Shown here in pieces: positions 6,074 through 10,269 of a DNA stretch of 10,269 nt. This DNA comes from Spongiicolonus versatilis (GTDB lineage Bacteria > Pseudomonadota > Gammaproteobacteria > Arenicellales > Spongiicolonaceae). A program made the position numbers and the translations under genes. Below the pieces are notes generated by a model, which saw only the letters and a program-made list of their open reading frames with translations, made no database searches and was not told the DNA's origin. The first letter of the stretch is position 1, and every line of letters starts with the position of its first letter. The stretch covers positions 1 through 10,269 of the forward strand of contig JAPYMU010000009.1 in the NCBI GenBank assembly GCA_028286165.1. The letters run 5' to 3'.

Positions 6074-7586
6074 CAACCGCGCGGTCGGCGCGCGGCCGGT
6101 GTTGGAGGCGCTTGCGGTTACCAAAGAGTATGCCGGCGCGCGGGCGTTGGATGGCGTGGATTTCGAACTGCGCGGCGGCGAGGTGCATGTGCTGTTCGGC
6201 GAAAACGGCGCGGGCAAATCGACGCTGATTTCGATTTTGGCCGGCGCGCGCCGGCCGAGCGCCGGGCGCATGCGGTTTCGCGGGCGGACGGTGCGCCTCG
6301 ACTCGGTGCATGCGGCGCGGCGGTTGGGGATTCGCGCGGTGTTTCAGGAATTTTCGCTGGTGCCGCAGATGAGCGTGGAGGAAAATCTCTTCCTCGGCGC
6401 GGAAAAAACCCGCGCCGGCTTGCTGCACAAACAAGCGTTGCGCCGCCAAGCGCAGGCGTTGCTCGACCGCCTTCATTTCGACATTGACGCCGCGCGCCGC
6501 GTGGAAACCTTGAGCCGCGCCGAGCAGCAGATGGTGGAAATCGCCAAGGCGTTCGGCGAGGCGCCGGCGGTTTTGATTCTCGACGAGCCGACCGCGTCGC
6601 TGACCGACAACGAGACCGGCATCCTGTTCGGCCTCATCGGCGAACTGAAAGCGAACGGCGTCGGCGTCATCTACATCACCCACCGCATGGGCGAAATCCG
6701 GCGCATCGGCGACCGCGTGACGGTGCTGCGCGACGGCCGGTATGTGGCCACGGTCGGCGCGGCCACCGCCGATGAGGAACTGGTGCGGCTGATGACCGGG
6801 CGCGCGATTTCCGAGGTTTTCCCGGCCATCGAATCCGCGCCCGGCGAAGTGGCGTTAGCGGTGGAGCAAGTGACCACCGCATCCGGCGGCGTGCGCGGCG
6901 CGTCGTTTCACGCCCGGCGCGGCGAAATTGTCGGCTTAGCCGGGCTGGTCGGCTGCGGCAAATCCGAAGTCGCGCGCGCCATCTACGGGTTGGAGAAAAT
7001 CCGCGCCGGGCAAGTGCGATTGCACGGTGAAAATGTCACCGGCCTGCGCCCGGCAAAAATGCTGCGCCGCGGCTTGTTTTACAGCCCGCCCGACCGCCGC
7101 GAAGAGGGTTTGGTGATGATGCGCTCGTGCCACGAGAACATCGCGCTGCCGGCCCTCGGCGGCGCGGGGTTTTCGTCGCGGGGATTTTTGAATCACCGCC
7201 GCGGCGCCGCAACCACCCGGCGGCTGGCGGAAAAATTCCGCCTCTCGCCGATGCGCATGAACCGCGCGGTGGAGTTTTTCTCCGGCGGCAACCAGCAGAA
7301 AGTCATGTTGGCAAAGTGTCAAGCGCGCGCCGCGGAGGCGTTCATTTTCGACGAGCCGACCGTGGGCGTGGATGTCGGCACGCGCAGCGAAATCTACCGC
7401 TTTATGAAAGAACTCTGCGATGCCGGCGCGGCCGTGGTGTTGGTGTCTTCCGACCTGCCGGAAATCTTGAATCTGGCGCACCGCGTTTATGTGTTTTGCG
7501 CCGGCGAAGTGCGCGCGCAACTGACCGGACCGGCCATCACCGAAGACCGTGTGCTGGCGAACTTCTTCCACCGTGAAGCGGCATGA
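6060..7586 (+). CDS. ABC importer ATPase with two nucleotide-binding domains (RbsA/CUT2 type)
   Basis: About 508 residues, the usual size for RbsA-like ATPases with two fused ATP-binding domains. Domain 1 has Walker A GENGAGKST (47-55), signature LSRAEQQ and Walker B VLILDEPTASL. Domain 2 has Walker A GLVGCGKSE, signature FSGGNQQK and Walker B FIFDEPTVGVD. The second Walker A keeps its Lys, although this site is often degenerate in RbsA relatives. ATG 6060 is chosen over the adjacent TTG 6057 because AAGG lies 6 bases before it. The start overlaps the FAD gene by 14 bases, and the stop overlaps the permease start (ATGA, 7583-7586). It should energise import with the permease that follows and the TorT-like binding protein at the left end, although that gene is almost 5 kb away. 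The substrate need not be a sugar. Confidence 0.93.
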   Translation: MAANDNRAVGARPVLEALAVTKEYAGARALDGVDFELRGGEVHVLFGENGAGKSTLISILAGARRPSAGRMRFRGRTVRLDSVHAARRLGIRAVFQEFSLVPQMSVEENLFLGAEKTRAGLLHKQALRRQAQALLDRLHFDIDAARRVETLSRAEQQMVEIAKAFGEAPAVLILDEPTASLTDNETGILFGLIGELKANGVGVIYITHRMGEIRRIGDRVTVLRDGRYVATVGAATADEELVRLMTGRAISEVFPAIESAPGEVALAVEQVTTASGGVRGASFHARRGEIVGLAGLVGCGKSEVARAIYGLEKIRAGQVRLHGENVTGLRPAKMLRRGLFYSPPDRREEGLVMMRSCHENIALPALGGAGFSSRGFLNHRRGAATTRRLAEKFRLSPMRMNRAVEFFSGGNQQKVMLAKCQARAAEAFIFDEPTVGVDVGTRSEIYRFMKELCDAGAAVVLVSSDLPEILNLAHRVYVFCAGEVRAQLTGPAITEDRVLANFFHREAA

Positions 7587-8593
7587 AATCCACCGCTCTC
7601 ATGCGCGCATCGCGGTTGCCGAAGGCGTTGTTCGTCCGCCTCGGTGTGCTGCCGTTTCTTCTCATCGCGGCGCTCATCGTGTTCACATTGCTGTCGGACA
7701 ACTTCCTCACTTGGCGAAACTTGGTCAATGTCGCGCGCCAGTCGGTGTATCTCACCTTGGTGTCGTTGGGGCAGATGTTGGCGATTGTGACCGGCGGTTT
7801 TGATTTGTCGGTCGGCACCATCCTGGCGCTGACCTCGGTGGTCGGCGCCACCGCCATCGTGGCCGCGCATGCGTTTATGCCGGACGCCGTGTGGCTGGCG
7901 ATTGCGCTCGGTTCGCTGGTCGGCATCGCGGCCGGTACCGCCATCGGCGTCATCAACGGCATCGGCGTGGCGGTGTTCAATGTGTCGCCGTTTATGATGA
8001 CTTTGGGCATGGCGTCGGTCGGCTTCGGCGCGGCGCTGTATCTGACCGGCGGGGTGCCGGTGTATGGTATGCCGCCGGCGTTCAGCGATGTGTTCGGCTT
8101 CGGCACGGTAGCCGGCATCCCCGCGCCGCTGCTTGTGGCCGCGCTCATCGCCGTGCTGTTGGCGGTGTTCGTTTATTGGACGCCGGCCGGCCGCCACTTG
8201 TATGCGGTCGGCGGCAACATCAAGGCCGCGGCGCTGTCCGGCATCGGCGTGCGCAAAATGCTGTTTATGACCTACACATTATGCGGCTTGCTGAGCGCCA
8301 TCGCCGGCATGCTGCTGACCGCGCGACTGGAAACCGGCGAAGCCAACATCGGCGCATCCATGCCGCTCGGCTCGATTGCGGCCTGCGTCATCGCCGGGGT
8401 GAGTTTGCGCGGCGGCGTCGGGCGCATGGAGAATGTCATCCTCGGCGCGCTGTTCATCGGCTTGGTGCAAAACGGCATGAACCTGGCGCGCATCGAATCC
8501 TACCTGCAGACCGTGGTGTTGGGCGTGCTGCTGATTTTGGCGGTGGTCGCCGACCAACTGCGGCTGCGCTACATCTCCGGTTTGCGGACCTAA
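7583..8593 (+). CDS. ABC importer permease (RbsC/CUT2 type)
   Basis: A 336-residue polytopic membrane protein of the BPD_transp_2 family. It carries typical RbsC-like elements: GGFDLSVGTILALTSV near 70-85, INGIGVAVFNVSPFMMTLGM in the middle, then TPAGRHLYAVGGNIKAAALSG, and MPLGSIAACVIAGVSLRGG followed by a GRMENVILGALFIG stretch. The GR-HLYAVGGN loop is the usual contact region with the ATPase. Around eight to ten hydrophobic segments are visible. It is translationally coupled to the ATPase by an ATGA overlap. There is only one permease gene, so it probably works as a homodimer. The substrate is unpredicted; the binding protein at the left end sets specificity. Confidence 0.93.
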   Translation: MKSTALMRASRLPKALFVRLGVLPFLLIAALIVFTLLSDNFLTWRNLVNVARQSVYLTLVSLGQMLAIVTGGFDLSVGTILALTSVVGATAIVAAHAFMPDAVWLAIALGSLVGIAAGTAIGVINGIGVAVFNVSPFMMTLGMASVGFGAALYLTGGVPVYGMPPAFSDVFGFGTVAGIPAPLLVAALIAVLLAVFVYWTPAGRHLYAVGGNIKAAALSGIGVRKMLFMTYTLCGLLSAIAGMLLTARLETGEANIGASMPLGSIAACVIAGVSLRGGVGRMENVILGALFIGLVQNGMNLARIESYLQTVVLGVLLILAVVADQLRLRYISGLRT

Positions 8594-8616
8594 ATTAATC
8601 GACGAAGTCAATCGAC

Positions 8617-8621
8617 GGAGG
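8617..8621 (+). promoter_or_regulatory. Ribosome binding site of the LamB/YcsF gene
   Basis: GGAGG lies 5 bases before ATG 8627 and fixes that start. The 33-base gap also contains AATCGACG twice (8597-8604 and 8610-8617), the second copy running into this site. Confidence 0.7.
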
Positions 8622-8626
8622 CCACG

Positions 8627-9355
8627 ATGAAAACGCAAATCAACTGCGACATGGGCGAGAGTTTCGGCATCTACCGCATGGGCGACGACGCGGCGTTGAT
8701 GCCGCTGATTTCCGCGGCCAATGTGGCTTGCGGTTTTCACGCCTCGGACTACAACCACATGCGCGCCACGGTGCGCTTGGCGAAACAGCACGGGGTTAAG
8801 GTCGGCGCGCATCCGTCGCTGCCGGACTTGCAGGGCTTCGGGCGGCGCGAGATGAAAATCGCCCGCGCCGAACTCGCCAACTGCATCCTCTACCAAGTCG
8901 GCGCGCTGAAAGCGTTTTTGGATGCCGAGGACATGCCGCTCAACCACATCAAACCGCATGGCTCGCTGTACGGCATGGCGGCGCGCGATGCGGAGACCGC
9001 GCATGCGGTTTGCGACGCCGCGGAAGTGTTCGGCGTGCCGCTGTTCGGCATGATTAACTGCGCGCATGAAAGCGTTTATCAAGAGCGCGGCCTGGCGTTT
9101 GTCGCCGAATACTACGCCGACTTGGAATACACCGACAGCGGCGGCCTGATTATCACGCAGCAGCACGATGCGGTCGACGCCGGCCGCGCCGCCGCGCGTT
9201 GCGTGCGCGCGCTGGAGGAGGGCTTGACCGAGTCCGACAACGGCCATGATGTCGCGGTGCGCGCCGACAGCATCTGCGTGCATTCCGACACGCCCAACGC
9301 TGAACAAGTCGCGGCCGCGGTGCGCACGGCGGTCGGCGATTATCTCGACGCTTGA
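8627..9355 (+). CDS. pxpA: LamB/YcsF family protein (5-oxoprolinase subunit A / lactam utilisation family)
   Basis: 242 residues, the normal family length. Conserved elements are NCDMGESFG at the start, ANVACGFHA (His38), GAHPSLPDLQGFGRR, IKPHGSLYG (Lys109, His111) and CVHSDTP (217-223). The family is a metal-dependent-hydrolase-like TIM barrel. PxpA with PxpB and PxpC forms ATP-dependent 5-oxoprolinase, and the Aspergillus founder LamB is needed for growth on the lactam 2-pyrrolidinone. Two usual family signatures differ here. The EVFADRxY region reads EYYADLEY (161-168), losing Arg, and the following DGxLVPR region reads SGGLIITQQ, also losing Arg. This could mean a substrate other than 5-oxoproline. 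It is followed after 24 bases by the biotin carboxylase gene and is co-directional with the carboxyltransferase genes. I infer that it hydrolyses a carboxylated amide or lactam made by the biotin enzyme. Confidence 0.88.
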   Translation: MKTQINCDMGESFGIYRMGDDAALMPLISAANVACGFHASDYNHMRATVRLAKQHGVKVGAHPSLPDLQGFGRREMKIARAELANCILYQVGALKAFLDAEDMPLNHIKPHGSLYGMAARDAETAHAVCDAAEVFGVPLFGMINCAHESVYQERGLAFVAEYYADLEYTDSGGLIITQQHDAVDAGRAAARCVRALEEGLTESDNGHDVAVRADSICVHSDTPNAEQVAAAVRTAVGDYLDA

Positions 9356-9379
9356 CATCGCTTGCCGCCGCCTAACTCG

Positions 9380-9400
9380 ATGCCGATGCCGATGCCGATG
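9380..9400 (+). repeat. ATGCCG hexamer repeat carrying four in-frame ATG codons at the biotin carboxylase start
   Basis: Three copies of ATGCCG are followed by ATGCGC, encoding MPMPMPM. No purine-rich ribosome binding site precedes it in the 24-base gap. Each ATG is in frame, so loss or gain of a unit would change only the N-terminal tail. Confidence 0.8.
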
Positions 9401-10269
9401 CGCCGCGTCTTAGTCGCCAACCGCGGGGAAATCGCCTGCCGCATCATCCGCGCTTGCCGCGCCGAGGGCTTGGCCGCGGTGGCGGTTTATTCCGATGCCG
9501 ATGCGAATGCGTTGCATGTGGAATGCGCCGATGACGCGCGGCACATCGGCGGCGCGGCCCCGCGCGACAGTTATCTGAACTTCGACGCCATCTTGGCTGC
9601 GGCCGCAGATGCGCGCGCCGATGCGGTGCATCCGGGCTACGGCTTTCTGGCGGAAAACGCGGATTTCGCCGAGGCCGTCGAAGCCGCGGGGTTAATTTGG
9701 GTCGGCCCGCGCGCGCAGAACATCCGCGACATGGGCGACAAAAACGCGGCGCGCGAAACCGCGCAGGCGGCCGGCGTGCCGGTGCTGCCGGGCTCGGGAC
9801 GCATCGAGGTTGCGGCCGGTAATTTCGATGCCGATGCGTTGGCGCGCGCCGGCCAACAAACCGGCTATCCGCTGCTCATCAAGGCCGCGGCCGGCGGCGG
9901 GGGAATCGGTATGCGCCAGGTGGATTCCGCCGCGCAACTGGCGGACGCGGCCGAGGCGACCGCCGAGTTGGCCGGCCGGGCGTTTGGCGACGGCGGCATT
10001 TTCTTGGAGCGGTTTGTCGCCAACGCCCGCCATGTCGAGGTGCAAGTATTCGGTTGCGGCGCCGGCCGCGCGGCGCATTTTTTCGAGCGCGAATGCTCGC
10101 TGCAGCGGCGCTTCCAAAAAATCATCGAAGAAGCGCCGTCGCCGGGCATCAACGCCGAACTGCGCGCCGACATGCACGCGGCGGCCGTGGCGCTGGCGCG
10201 CGCGGTCAGTTACCGCGGCGCCGGCACGGTCGAGTTCGTGGTCGACGACGACCGCGGCGCGTTTTTCTT
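9380..10269 (+). CDS. Biotin carboxylase, urea-carboxylase-like (3' end outside window)
   Basis: The N-terminal two thirds (about 296 residues) of an ATP-grasp biotin carboxylase. It opens with RRVLVANRGEIACRIIRACR, then VHPGYGFLAEN, the glycine-rich ATP loop KAAAGGGGIGM (168-178), and ERFVANARHVEVQVFG before ECSLQRRFQKIIEEAPSPG. AccC and acyl-CoA carboxylases usually have GGGGRGM or GGGGKGM. GGGGIG(M/L), and the following QVDSAAQL with FGDGGIFLERF, resemble urea carboxylase. The frame is open at the right edge, so the gene continues. It should carboxylate the carrier protein at 3095-3313 using ATP and bicarbonate. Four in-frame ATGs (9380, 9386, 9392, 9398) lie in an ATGCCG repeat, with no Shine-Dalgarno sequence ahead. 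The homology-based start could be 9398, so the exact start is uncertain. A fused carboxylase beyond the edge is possible but less likely, because the other domains are already encoded separately. Confidence 0.92.
   Translation, partial: MPMPMPMRRVLVANRGEIACRIIRACRAEGLAAVAVYSDADANALHVECADDARHIGGAAPRDSYLNFDAILAAAADARADAVHPGYGFLAENADFAEAVEAAGLIWVGPRAQNIRDMGDKNAARETAQAAGVPVLPGSGRIEVAAGNFDADALARAGQQTGYPLLIKAAAGGGGIGMRQVDSAAQLADAAEATAELAGRAFGDGGIFLERFVANARHVEVQVFGCGAGRAAHFFERECSLQRRFQKIIEEAPSPGINAELRADMHAAAVALARAVSYRGAGTVEFVVDDDRGAFF

Noticed and set aside
5994..6683. Minus-strand open frame of 229 codons opposite the start of the ABC ATPase
   Set aside because: It covers the Walker A and signature coding region of the ATPase and has only shadow composition.
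8279..9358. Long open frame on the minus strand (359 codons) across the permease and LamB/YcsF genes
   Set aside because: It spans two real genes and the gap between them and has antisense-type composition without family motifs.
1225..10269. Ordinary urea or guanidine carboxylase operon
   Set aside because: No allophanate hydrolase amidase, no DUF1989 urea-carboxylase-associated proteins and no taurine-type transporter are seen, and the carboxylase is split into separate genes. Such genes could still lie beyond the right edge.

Overview
The window is a single block of ten genes, all on the + strand and tightly packed: two junctions are 4-base ATGA overlaps, one is a 14-base overlap, and the gaps are 17 to 104 bases. 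I see no rRNA, tRNA, CRISPR array, insertion sequence or convincing terminator. Most genes are GC-rich with strong G/C third-position bias. Family relationships and gene style fit a high-GC Pseudomonadota-like bacterium. I cannot name a genus. Both ends cut through genes.

Layout: (1) a TorT-like periplasmic binding protein, open at the left edge; (2-3) two carboxyltransferase subunits of the AHS1/AHS2 (KipI/KipA, PxpB/PxpC) family whose motifs look more like the urea-carboxylase branch; (4) a 72-residue biotin carboxyl carrier protein; (5) the biotin transporter S component BioY; (6) a large FAD enzyme of the tryptophan/lysine 2-monooxygenase (IaaM-type) family, in DNA visibly less GC-rich than its neighbours; (7-8) the ATPase and permease of a ribose-type (CUT2) ABC importer; (9) a LamB/YcsF (PxpA-family) protein; (10) a biotin carboxylase cut by the right edge, also with urea-carboxylase-like motifs.

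How they may work together (inference): the binding protein, ATPase and permease form an importer. Biotin carboxylase, carrier protein and the two carboxyltransferase subunits form a four-polypeptide version of urea carboxylase, and BioY supplies its biotin. The LamB/YcsF protein stands where allophanate hydrolase would stand in a urea pathway and may hydrolyse the N-carboxylated product. The FAD enzyme family converts an L-amino acid to the amide one carbon shorter (CO2 lost). The operon can therefore be read as: import an amino acid or amine-like nitrogen compound, make an amide (or a lactam by cyclisation), carboxylate its nitrogen with biotin, then hydrolyse it. Each family assignment is well supported. 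The joint pathway and its substrate are hypotheses.

No gene-free stretch exceeds 300 bases. The longest, 3984-4087, holds a weak 6-bp inverted repeat and the ribosome binding site of the FAD gene.
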